DNA from: Microcaldota archaeon | GTDB lineage: Archaea; Micrarchaeota; Micrarchaeia; Anstonellales; Bilamarchaeaceae | Length of the DNA stretch: 6,661 bases | NCBI GenBank assembly: GCA_023247345.1 | Contig: JAHFGR010000067.1 | Location: forward strand, 1-6,661 | Direction: 5' to 3' | Shown: positions 1 through 5,701 of the stretch, one piece after another | How the letters are laid out: each line of letters begins with the position of its first letter | Numbering within the stretch: the stretch's first letter is position 1 | The notes under the pieces: generated by a model | The model's input: only the letters and a program-made list of their open reading frames with translations | What the model was told of the DNA's origin: nothing | Databases searched by the model: none | Made by a program: the position numbers and the translations under genes

Positions 1-541
1 TTTGACGCGATTTTTTTGCCATCGAGTCAATGCCTTCGCATTCATTTAACGCGTCGTAAATCCCTTTTATAAAATAATTTTTGTATTCATCTTCCATTGC
101 AAGAAACGTGCCGCCCATTACAATTACTTCGCATTTGTCTGTCTTATGTCCGCTTATTTCAAATTGTTTTATTCTTGCGCTTGCCTGTAAGTATGGATCA
201 TAGTTATTTTGTCTCGAGCGAAGCGCTGCAGGTTCTTCTCCTGTATAACTTTTTGCAGCCTTGCCAGTAAATGGACAGTAAATACATTGCCAGTTGCATG
301 ATCCTTGCGGGCGAATCATTACTGCGACTGGTGTCACTCCAGAAAGCGTTCTCATTGGTTTTCTCTTTAATAGGGTTAGTATTTCTTTTGTTAATTTTTC
401 CTTGGGTATATTCTGGAGTATATCGCTATTTCTTATTACTGTTCGCGATGCAAAGCGCTTTGCGGCCTCGTTTTTTAGTTTTTGTAAATCATATTCTTTA
501 TCGTTAATTATTCTGTCTATTATATAATCGATTGAATTCAT
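1..541 (-). CDS. elp3: Elp3 tRNA uridine-34 modification enzyme (radical SAM), N-terminal part
   Basis: Elp3 is a radical SAM/acetyltransferase enzyme that starts the cm5U-type modification of wobble uridine 34 in tRNA. Only the first 180 residues are in the window; the rest of the radical SAM barrel and the C-terminal acetyltransferase domain lie beyond the left edge. Family-typical blocks visible in order are RTLSGVTPVAVM (64-75), a cysteine cluster SCNWQCIYCP with C82, C86 and C89, SYTGEEPAALR (98-108), NNYDPYLQASAR (113-123), GHKTDK (131-136) and VIVMGGTF (139-146). The start at 541 is fixed by an AGAGGT ribosome binding site six bases upstream. This is the only gene in the window with a clear Shine-Dalgarno plus a long leader. 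The cysteine spacing C-x3-C-x2-C is shorter than the C-x9-C-x2-C described for eukaryotic Elp3. Family assignment is very secure from the conserved blocks. Confidence 0.95.
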   Translation of the reverse strand, partial: MNSIDYIIDRIINDKEYDLQKLKNEAAKRFASRTVIRNSDILQNIPKEKLTKEILTLLKRKPMRTLSGVTPVAVMIRPQGSCNWQCIYCPFTGKAAKSYTGEEPAALRSRQNNYDPYLQASARIKQFEISGHKTDKCEVIVMGGTFLAMEDEYKNYFIKGIYDALNECEGIDSMAKKSRQ

Positions 542-547
542 TTAGAA

Positions 548-553
548 ACCTCT
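548..553 (-). promoter_or_regulatory. Shine-Dalgarno site of elp3
   Basis: On the minus strand AGAGGT ends six bases before the ATG at 541, matching the archaeal anti-Shine-Dalgarno core. It decides the elp3 start and contrasts with the other genes here, which mostly lack such a site. Confidence 0.75.
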
Positions 554-645
554 TATCTGTTTTATTAGAAAATTTATTTCACTTAATCTTCATAGCTTAC
601 AATCTTCTATTTCAAAATTAAAATTTCTTACTATTCTATCCTCTA

Positions 646-659
646 GATTTATATATAAA
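646..659 (-). promoter_or_regulatory. Probable TATA element for elp3
   Basis: The minus strand reads TTTATATATAAAT, a near-perfect archaeal TATA box that is also palindromic. It sits about 105 bases upstream of the elp3 ATG. If used, transcription would start near 620 and give a leader of roughly 80 bases carrying the Shine-Dalgarno site. A weaker A/T block at about 614-627 is an alternative. The 542-693 gap otherwise holds only AT-rich DNA and the 3' end of the upstream transcript. Confidence 0.5.
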
Positions 660-693
660 GCTAAGAATCAGAACTATAATTAATTAACTATAA

Positions 694-1662
694 CTAAGGT
701 GAAGGAGGAGGCCAGTTGTCTGGGTCTACGCCCAAATATCTTATTACATCAATAAAACTCTGTAATGGTTGGGCTCCATATATCGATCTACATCTATTGT
801 TATCAGGATTAAATAGTAAAAATACAGGTGTAGGCATATCATCTGTTACGCCAGCTGCAGCTATTCTTTCTTGATCATGTGCCAATGTCTCTAGGATTCT
901 TGCATCCGGTGTTCGCTGGTCAATATCTCCCTGCAAGTCTGCTCTACAAGAGTCGAATCCAACTGAGTCTACTGTGTTATCATCTCTATTGAAAAAGTAC
1001 AGGTCCCAGGTATCATAAACTCCATTTTTGGCCATTATTCTCCATAAGATGCTTCTGGCAGTTATAAGATCATCCCCTTCTCTTTGTGCACATAAAAATG
1101 CAATCGCATATGCTTGTGACCATTCATATAAAGAATTTGGACGGAGTCTAAATCCAATTCGTACTAGTCTTGTTTGCTCTACAAGGTGGTTATAAGTTCC
1201 GTCCGCATAGTCGCCATCATACCCGCCTTCGCCAGTAAAAAATGCCCTGTCTGTGGCATGCTCACTTAGATCAACTATCCATATCATCTTTATAGGAGAA
1301 GATGGAAAGCTGTTATCCCATCCGTAGAATCCGCGATCGCTATCATCTAATTCTGTCCAGCTGAAGCTGTGTTCGCGATCTTGTGTAATGCAAGGTTCTG
1401 GTGCAGATAAGACCTCTCCAGAAGAGTTTCCCGCATCACTCGAATGTGGTGGTTTCTGATTTTGTTCCGCATCGTTATAAACAGATCCATTGGACCCCCC
1501 ATCTTCTCTCCTGCCCATTCTATCGCCCGGATCATGAGGTGCACCACAATGTAATGTGAAAATCGTCGATAAAAGAACAATAGAACTAGAAAAAGCTTTG
1601 GCTAATCTACTTGGTTGTTTTGGCGTTTCGTGCTTTTTTGGGCCAGTAAACAAATTTTGCAT
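694..1662 (-). CDS. Exported DsbA/thioredoxin-fold protein without catalytic CxxC
   Basis: The 322-residue protein has a basic N-terminus and a hydrophobic segment (about 24-37) ending at Cys39, so it is probably exported or membrane-anchored. Lipidation at Cys39 is possible, but TLHC is a poor lipobox. Residues 40-95 are a low-complexity Gly/Ser/Asn/Asp spacer. Residues about 122-312 follow the DsbA-like (Thioredoxin_4) pattern: strand KMIWIVDL (125-132), then VRIGFRLRP (167-175), a helix with AIAFLCAQREG (186-196), a cis-proline loop MPTPVF (276-281), and YGAQPLQSFIDVI (295-307), close to the family's GAQPYexF signature. Where active DsbA proteins have CPxC, this one has EHAT (134-137). Its five cysteines (39, 91, 191, 239, 291) never form CxxC. 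It may therefore be a binding or structural protein rather than an oxidoreductase. Hand-counted GC looks higher in parts than in neighbours. The fold call is from motifs only. Confidence 0.68.
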   Translation of the reverse strand: MQNLFTGPKKHETPKQPSRLAKAFSSSIVLLSTIFTLHCGAPHDPGDRMGRREDGGSNGSVYNDAEQNQKPPHSSDAGNSSGEVLSAPEPCITQDREHSFSWTELDDSDRGFYGWDNSFPSSPIKMIWIVDLSEHATDRAFFTGEGGYDGDYADGTYNHLVEQTRLVRIGFRLRPNSLYEWSQAYAIAFLCAQREGDDLITARSILWRIMAKNGVYDTWDLYFFNRDDNTVDSVGFDSCRADLQGDIDQRTPDARILETLAHDQERIAAAGVTDDMPTPVFLLFNPDNNRCRSIYGAQPLQSFIDVIRYLGVDPDNWPPPSP

Positions 1663-1683
1663 AATTTATTATAATATGAAAAA

Positions 1684-1693
1684 GAATATATTT
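1684..1693 (-). promoter_or_regulatory. TATA element of the DsbA-like gene
   Basis: The minus strand reads AAATATATTC centred about 26 bases upstream of the ATG at 1662, with no Shine-Dalgarno between. This predicts a leaderless transcript starting at or next to the ATG, independent of the gene upstream whose stop is at 1731. Confidence 0.55.
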
Positions 1694-1730
1694 GTTGCGG
1701 TTTTTAATTTACTTTCGGAAGTACTGATTT

Positions 1731-2543
1731 TTATACAAAATTGGATAACAATCCCATAAACGAATAGACTATGCTCTCAAAGGTTGGTAATATCAATACT
1801 CCGTGATTAGTTGCCTTATAATCGCTTCTTAAATTTGTTTTTACCTGGAAACCAACCTGTTTTTCTTGTTTTATTATTCCGCTAGCTTGGGAAACAACAG
1901 ATATAATTGGGTTGTACGTTTCTTCTTCATTCTCAACCAATTCGTAATTAACAACTTTTGTCGATTTAGCTGAAACATAAACATATTTTTTATACTGCCA
2001 TCGTTTTAGTCCAGAACTGCTAACCTCAAAAACATCGCTTGCAGTTCCTTTATTTGTTATTGATATCTCATATCTAGCAGGTTGCCCAGGCCCGACAGAA
2101 ATAGCTTCCGGAGAAACTGTCATATCAAGAATGTTCCAAGTTATCTTTATCTTTACTGCAAATGTTACGTTGTTTAATTTATCATCATTGGTATCCTGCA
2201 CGCTTATCTTAACTATGTACTCTCCTTCTGAAGCATCTTTCGCAGCAGTTATTCCAACATCCAATGGTCTTTCATATAGTTTACTTTGTTTTCCTTCCCA
2301 TCCATCCGGAAGATTCATCGGTACTGCAAGATCATAATCTCCGCCTTGGCCAAATTTTCCGCCCTCGGATACGTGGGGTTCTAGTCTAATTGAGATAGTT
2401 TGCCCAGGACCTATCTGCCCCAAATCGATAACATCGTCCGCATTTACTTCTCTTATTACTGGTTCAGTAACTTTTATAGCGAATGTCATTGATGCGAGCG
2501 ATACTAAAAATAAGATTGATAAGATGGTAGATATTTTTTTCAT
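1731..2543 (-). CDS. Secreted surface protein with two Ig-like/NEW3-like domains
   Basis: The 270-residue protein begins with a clear Sec signal peptide: MKKIS, a hydrophobic core (6-20) and a likely cut after TFA at 22. The rest is beta-strand-rich. A first domain (about 36-135) contains IGPGQTISIRL and EGEYIVKISVQD. A second (about 140-236) contains SVGPGQPARYEISITNKG, then SDVFEVSSSGL, resembling the NEW3/CARDB-type sandwiches of extracellular archaeal proteins. The last ~20 residues (GVLILPTFESIVYSFMGLLS) are hydrophobic and may anchor the protein or associate with the membrane. No catalytic motif is visible. It probably acts at the cell surface as an adhesion or envelope protein, which is inference. 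It lies 68 bases upstream of the DsbA-like gene, so the two exported proteins may be functionally linked, though each has its own TATA-like element. Confidence 0.7.
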   Translation of the reverse strand: MKKISTILSILFLVSLASMTFAIKVTEPVIREVNADDVIDLGQIGPGQTISIRLEPHVSEGGKFGQGGDYDLAVPMNLPDGWEGKQSKLYERPLDVGITAAKDASEGEYIVKISVQDTNDDKLNNVTFAVKIKITWNILDMTVSPEAISVGPGQPARYEISITNKGTASDVFEVSSSGLKRWQYKKYVYVSAKSTKVVNYELVENEEETYNPIISVVSQASGIIKQEKQVGFQVKTNLRSDYKATNHGVLILPTFESIVYSFMGLLSNFV

Positions 2544-2561
2544 ATTATATTATCTAGGAGA

Positions 2562-2576
2562 AGATTAAAAAATCTA
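2562..2576 (-). promoter_or_regulatory. Weak TATA element of the secreted-protein gene
   Basis: The minus strand reads GATTTTTTAATC centred about 25-27 bases upstream of the ATG at 2543. It is a poor TATA match; an ATTATAGATT block just upstream (2571-2580) is an alternative. No Shine-Dalgarno is present, so the mRNA is likely leaderless or has a very short leader. Confidence 0.35.
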
Positions 2577-2593
2577 TAATCGTTTTAATCAAA

Positions 2594-2606
2594 AACTTTT
2601 ATAAGC
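2594..2606 (+). promoter_or_regulatory. TATA element of the 278-residue unknown protein
   Basis: An A-rich stretch followed by CTTTTATAAG forms a good archaeal BRE/TATA arrangement about 27 bases before the ATG at 2629, with no Shine-Dalgarno. A leaderless transcript is predicted. The element and following bases resemble the promoter of the paralogue at 6407. Confidence 0.6.
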
Positions 2607-2628
2607 ACATATTTATATTATTCTAAAC

Positions 2629-3465
2629 ATGAATCGATTAGTAGGTTCCCGTCTTAAGCCATTTACAACATATGCATCAAAACCCGCAGCATTTGGGAGG
2701 TTTCAACCAGAAGTTCATCAACCAGTAAGGCAAGCTGATTTGAGAGGAACGGACTTAGATAAACTAAGGGCAAAAAGAGAAATGCTAAAAAGTATGACAG
2801 CAGAGCAAGCGTTGCAGGTAATCGAATGGCATAACAGTTGGAGCTTGCTTCGTGGATTTACCTTCTTTGAAGCAGTAGAACTAGCTAGAAGGGAAAATAA
2901 GATAATTGTTCCAAATCTAGTGCACGATAAGATTTTAAGAAAAATAAAAGATGAAGACTTTCTTCGTGAAGTTTATTCATATTATCTACGTACAGGGACA
3001 GTAATCATCTTTGAAGAGCGACATAAACCATTTCTGGAACAGGTAGTATTTACATGGAAACCTTACAAAACAGATAAACATCTAATATTTGATGTACCTG
3101 AGCAATTTAGAGGGTTATCAAACTGCGCATTAGTGGTCGAACATCCAGACTTTGATCTAGTAAATCTAGGAAATGACAGATACGAACTCAAGGTAACCGA
3201 TATGAACAGCATTCATCTAATTAACGATCTTCCTGACTTTGGTGACCATTGGTCTCATGAATATGATAGACGCTTTAGAGTACCATGTGGAAAAGCATTA
3301 TACAGTAATGATTATGCTTCTGGTATGGTTTTGGGCAGGAGCTTTAGCTCCCAAATAGATTGCATTAGGCGTAGTATGAAAGGTGGCGTTGGCAATTATG
3401 TCGGAAGAAAAGTAGCCAATGCGAACTTCTATAATATAGATACTTTTGGCGTAGCGTTATTCTAA
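2629..3465 (+). CDS. Conserved protein of unknown function, paralogue of the gene at 6407
   Basis: I do not recognise a named family. The 278-residue product has no signal peptide or membrane segment. Its first ~45 residues are basic and probably flexible. A helical segment follows (about 44-68, LRAKREMLKSM then QVIEWH), then FFEAVELARRENKIIVPN (79-96) and HDKIL (99-103). The middle is beta-rich: TGTVIIFEE (122-130), FDVPEQFRG (154-162), NCALVVEHPDFDLV (165-178). The end has an Arg-rich stretch RRSMKGG (247-253) and finishes GVALF. Cysteines at 166, 220 and 245 are isolated. The segment 46-86 clearly matches residues 51-85 of the truncated protein at the right edge (shared ML.SM, QVIE.H, FF.A, LA), so this is a small paralogous family. 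The protein is probably cytoplasmic. vapB follows after 51 bases but has its own promoter, so co-transcription is not required. Confidence 0.75.
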   Translation: MNRLVGSRLKPFTTYASKPAAFGRFQPEVHQPVRQADLRGTDLDKLRAKREMLKSMTAEQALQVIEWHNSWSLLRGFTFFEAVELARRENKIIVPNLVHDKILRKIKDEDFLREVYSYYLRTGTVIIFEERHKPFLEQVVFTWKPYKTDKHLIFDVPEQFRGLSNCALVVEHPDFDLVNLGNDRYELKVTDMNSIHLINDLPDFGDHWSHEYDRRFRVPCGKALYSNDYASGMVLGRSFSSQIDCIRRSMKGGVGNYVGRKVANANFYNIDTFGVALF

Positions 3466-3479
3466 TAATTTACAAAAAA

Positions 3480-3493
3480 GAAAGATTTAAATA
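3480..3493 (+). promoter_or_regulatory. BRE/TATA element of vapB
   Basis: GAAAG followed by ATTTAAATAG is centred about 28 bases upstream of the vapB ATG. No Shine-Dalgarno lies before that ATG, so the vapBC mRNA is probably leaderless. Confidence 0.55.
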
Positions 3494-3495
3494 GT

Positions 3496-3508
3496 TTTAC
3501 CATGTAAA
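3496..3508. promoter_or_regulatory. Candidate VapBC operator (inverted repeat)
   Basis: TTTAC-CAT-GTAAA is a perfect inverted repeat with a 3-base centre, placed between the TATA element and the vapB start. Ribbon-helix-helix antitoxins usually repress their own operon by binding such sites. The repeat is short and the DNA AT-rich, so chance is possible. Confidence 0.4.
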
Positions 3509-3516
3509 TTAATCTT

Positions 3517-3762
3517 ATGGAAACAATTACTATAAATGTAAGCGAAGAGATTGCTGAAGAATTTAGAAAAAAGGCCGAAGAAAAGTTTGGAAAAAAAAAA
3601 GGCTACCTTTCTAAGGCGGTTAGCGAAGCCTTTATGGAATGGCTAAATAAGCAAGATGATTTAATAGAAAATGCATTAGCGATAATTGAAAAAGGAATAA
3701 AGGCACCACAATTAAGATATTCTAAGAGGAGTGAACTTTATGAAGGTTCTCATAGATACTAA
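3517..3762 (+). CDS. vapB: Ribbon-helix-helix antitoxin (VapB-like)
   Basis: This 81-residue protein opens with the strand ITINVSEEI (4-12), then helix AEEFRKKAEEKFG (13-25), a basic turn, and helix LSKAVSEAFMEWLNK (31-45). This is the usual order of a CopG/Arc-type ribbon-helix-helix DNA-binding domain, with a C-terminal tail (about 46-81) that would wrap the toxin. It is expected to neutralise the VapC encoded immediately downstream and to repress the operon. Its last 23 bases overlap the toxin gene in another frame. A run of ten A bases at 3591-3600 encodes a Lys-rich turn; slippage there would truncate the antitoxin after the first helix. Length and gene order are typical of archaeal vapBC. 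Confidence 0.85.
   Translation: METITINVSEEIAEEFRKKAEEKFGKKKGYLSKAVSEAFMEWLNKQDDLIENALAIIEKGIKAPQLRYSKRSELYEGSHRY
3727..3731 (+). promoter_or_regulatory. Shine-Dalgarno site of vapC inside vapB
   Basis: AGGAG lies eight bases before the ATG at 3740. It favours that ATG over the in-frame GTG at 3731, which overlaps the site itself, and it lets the second gene of the operon be translated independently. Confidence 0.65.
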
Positions 3763-4147
3763 TATCCTATTTTACGCCATCGATAGTAGTGACCGAAGAA
3801 AACACGAAATTGCCAAGGAAATCGTAAAAACTGCTTTTAGAGAAGAAGCTTACATTTCAGCCCAAAACATCGCAGAGTTTTATCATCAGGTAAAAAGAAA
3901 ACTTAAGCTAGAACAAATAAATGCTGCGAAAACAGTAGCTATGGCAATCATAAAATCAAAAAACTGGATTAAAATATCTTATGATGCGCATACAATATGG
4001 AATGTGATCAATAAAGAAAACGGTAAAGATTTTTGGGATTTGGTTATTTATTTCACCATGTTAGAAAACGGTATAGAAAAAATAATAACAGAAAACGAGA
4101 GAGATTTCAAGGAATTAAGCGGAATAGAAGTAAAGAATCCATTTTAA
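3740..4147 (+). CDS. vapC: PIN-domain ribonuclease toxin (VapC)
   Basis: VapC toxins are Mg2+-dependent PIN-domain endoribonucleases that cut tRNA or rRNA and stop translation when not bound by VapB. The 135-residue protein has normal VapC length and the PIN landmarks: MKVLIDTNILFYAID with Asp6, ISAQNIAEF with Glu46, GKDFWDLVI with Asp97 and Asp100, and ITENERDF (116-123) followed by GIEVKNPF at the end. The fourth acidic position appears as Asn119 in TEN instead of the common T-x-D, a variation seen among PIN proteins; the toxin is probably still active. I use the ATG at 3740 because of the ribosome binding site eight bases upstream; a GTG at 3731 would add three residues. The stop is three bases from the opposing herA stop. 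Confidence 0.88.
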   Translation: MKVLIDTNILFYAIDSSDRRKHEIAKEIVKTAFREEAYISAQNIAEFYHQVKRKLKLEQINAAKTVAMAIIKSKNWIKISYDAHTIWNVINKENGKDFWDLVIYFTMLENGIEKIITENERDFKELSGIEVKNPF

Positions 4148-4150
4148 TTT

Positions 4151-5650
4151 CTACAAAAACGCCTCAACCTGCTCTTCTTTTTTCTTTCTTGTTTCTTCAA
4201 ATGCTCTTGCCTGCTCGTGCAGAGGCAATCCGCGTTCGCGTTTTGTAGATTTTCTTTGCCTTACATTTACGAATATTGGATAATTTACTGCTTCGCCAAC
4301 AAAAATAGCCTCGCCAACTTTAAGAGAAGTTATGCTCTTTGCAACGCGAGCGTCAATGCCTTCAGCGCTCATCTGTATATGGTCAAGGTCATTTGGATTT
4401 GTTACGCGCAAAATTATATGAGTACTACATTGCGATAGTGCAGTAGTAGAAAGATTCACTGGTCTTTGGCTTACCAAGCAGAGCGACGCACCGAACTTGC
4501 GACCTTCACGGGCGATTGTTTCTATAATACTACGAGAAATCGCCTCATGCGCCTCTGCCTTCTCGCGCGCAAAATTATGTGCTTCTTCAATAAGGAATAA
4601 GAAAGGCGGAATTTTTTCCTTCTTTCTAAGCTTAAATAGGCGGCGTGCAATAAACGAAACAAGTATCTGTTTTTTTCTCAAGCTGTCTATAGAACTAAAA
4701 TCCAAAATCAAGAGCTCGCCAGGTTTGATATCGTTAATATTCGGAGATTCTTTATTTACACTCAGGAATCTGTATCGCTTAAGCTCTGCCAAGGCGCGTT
4801 TTAACGTGCGCTTCACTTCGTCTCGAGCTACGTCACTTTCATTTATATTTTCTACAATTTCTTTTAGACCGTAAACACCTTCAGTTTTTTTTAGATTATG
4901 CATCGAATGCCTTAGCAATTCGCGTTGCGGAACTGATAAATTTGGAAGCCATTCTTCTATCATTTCTGGCGATACTTTCCTAACTGGAAAATTTATATCG
5001 TTGCCTTCTATTAAATTTGTTTTTATCCCGTATTTATCATCTAATTTAAATCCCACGTATTCGCCATGAATATCGACAATAACTACTGCAATTCTACCAT
5101 CTTCTTTTTTTCTATCCAATAATTCTTCTATAAGCACACTAGCTAGGTGCGATTTACCCGCGCCGCTCATTGCCAGTATAGCCAGATGTTTCTGGAATAA
5201 GCGAGTCATGTCTATTCTCGTTTCTAGTTCGTGGTGCTGTATCTTGCCAATATTTAATCCGTCGTCTTTAAATCCTAAAAATTTTTTTAATATTTGATCA
5301 TCTGCTATTGAAACTTTTGCGCCTGGAGCTGGCGGAGAATAAGTTCTTAGGAATTTTTCATCATTGAGTGTTCCAAGAATTTTTACCTCTCCAATAAGAT
5401 AATCCCATTCGCTAGTTGGAAAATTTTTATTCATGCTGCTGGCTTTCTCATATTCTGCTACGCTTTCCGCGCGTTCAAAATATCGATTTGCTCTTACTAG
5501 CTCGTTTATATATCCGAATAATTCGCCTTCCTTTGTTGTTAGCTGTACGAATTGTCCTTTTTTTGCCGTGTCCTTGTCTTTATCTAGTACGAACATAAAC
5601 TGAGAAGTAGAAGGAGAATCTTCTGTTGAGATAACTGTACCTATTTGCAT
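4151..5650 (-). CDS. herA: HerA-type hexameric DNA-translocating ATPase
   Basis: HerA is a FtsK/VirB4-like hexameric ATPase that in archaea works with the NurA nuclease, alongside Mre11-Rad50, to resect DNA ends. The 499-residue length matches archaeal HerA. Residues 1-112 form the HAS-barrel, ending in the typical RTYSPPAPGAKV (102-113). The RecA-like core has Walker A MSGAGKSH (161-168), VDIHGEYVG (192-200), Walker B FLFLIEEAHNF (350-360), REGRKFG (381-387), SQRP (394-397) and RVTNPNDLDHI (415-425). All expected motifs look intact. The helical insert lies about 225-310, and the charged C-terminal tail (470-499) is probably a coiled helix. No nurA, mre11 or rad50 is in the window, unlike the common archaeal cluster. 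The gene is convergent with vapC and divergent from the membrane protein at 5702, with which it seems to share a TATA element. Confidence 0.93.
   Translation of the reverse strand: MQIGTVISTEDSPSTSQFMFVLDKDKDTAKKGQFVQLTTKEGELFGYINELVRANRYFERAESVAEYEKASSMNKNFPTSEWDYLIGEVKILGTLNDEKFLRTYSPPAPGAKVSIADDQILKKFLGFKDDGLNIGKIQHHELETRIDMTRLFQKHLAILAMSGAGKSHLASVLIEELLDRKKEDGRIAVVIVDIHGEYVGFKLDDKYGIKTNLIEGNDINFPVRKVSPEMIEEWLPNLSVPQRELLRHSMHNLKKTEGVYGLKEIVENINESDVARDEVKRTLKRALAELKRYRFLSVNKESPNINDIKPGELLILDFSSIDSLRKKQILVSFIARRLFKLRKKEKIPPFLFLIEEAHNFAREKAEAHEAISRSIIETIAREGRKFGASLCLVSQRPVNLSTTALSQCSTHIILRVTNPNDLDHIQMSAEGIDARVAKSITSLKVGEAIFVGEAVNYPIFVNVRQRKSTKRERGLPLHEQARAFEETRKKKEEQVEAFL
4173..4197 (+). terminator. 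Possible T-rich terminator of vapBC
   Basis: A pyrimidine tract dominated by T (CTTCTTTTTTCTTTCTTG and flanks) begins 26 bases past the vapC stop, as expected of archaeal U-tract termination. It lies inside the end of herA, where the opposite strand encodes a Lys/Glu-rich tail, so the T-richness may simply reflect that coding. Confidence 0.3.
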
Positions 5651-5670
5651 AGCATAAATTCGAATATCAT

Positions 5671-5680
5671 CTATATAAAC
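5671..5680. promoter_or_regulatory. Single symmetrical TATA element between herA and the membrane-protein gene
   Basis: CTATATAAAC reads GTTTATATAG on the other strand; the TATATA core (5672-5677) is identical both ways. Its centre is about 25 bases from the herA ATG (5650) and about 27 bases from the ATG at 5702. Neither start has a Shine-Dalgarno. One TATA element could thus drive two leaderless divergent transcripts. A second A/T block at 5690-5699 could instead serve herA. Confidence 0.55.
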
Positions 5681-5701
5681 ATTTTTGTTTTATATTTAGC
5701 T

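Noticed and set aside
271..527. Two overlapping plus-strand open frames of 77-78 codons
   Set aside because: They lie opposite the clearly conserved Elp3 coding sequence and have no recognisable features or start signals.
672..693. Direct repeat AACTATAA twice, 14 bases apart, after the DsbA-like gene
   Set aside because: It is too short and AT-rich to distinguish from chance in an intergenic region.
1709..1723. Hairpin TACTT/AAGTA with a 4-base loop, as a terminator after the secreted-protein gene
   Set aside because: The stem is only five base pairs and no U-tract follows it on the transcribed strand.
1347..1759. Small open frames on both strands around the start of the DsbA-like gene
   Set aside because: One is an alternative frame inside the gene. 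The other runs antisense across its start and promoter. Neither has supporting motifs.
3591..3762. Frameshift at the A10 run producing a VapB-VapC fusion
   Set aside because: The frame that leads into vapC meets a TAA stop at 3644-3646, so no fusion protein can be made.
4033..4874. Plus-strand open frames antisense to herA, and one overlapping the vapC end
   Set aside because: They overlap conserved VapC and HerA coding motifs and look like mirror frames of charged residues.
5645..5701. Upstream TTG start extending the membrane protein by 19 residues
   Set aside because: It would begin inside herA and cover the TATA element. The ATG at 5702 is at leaderless spacing and starts with a normal cytoplasmic N-terminus.
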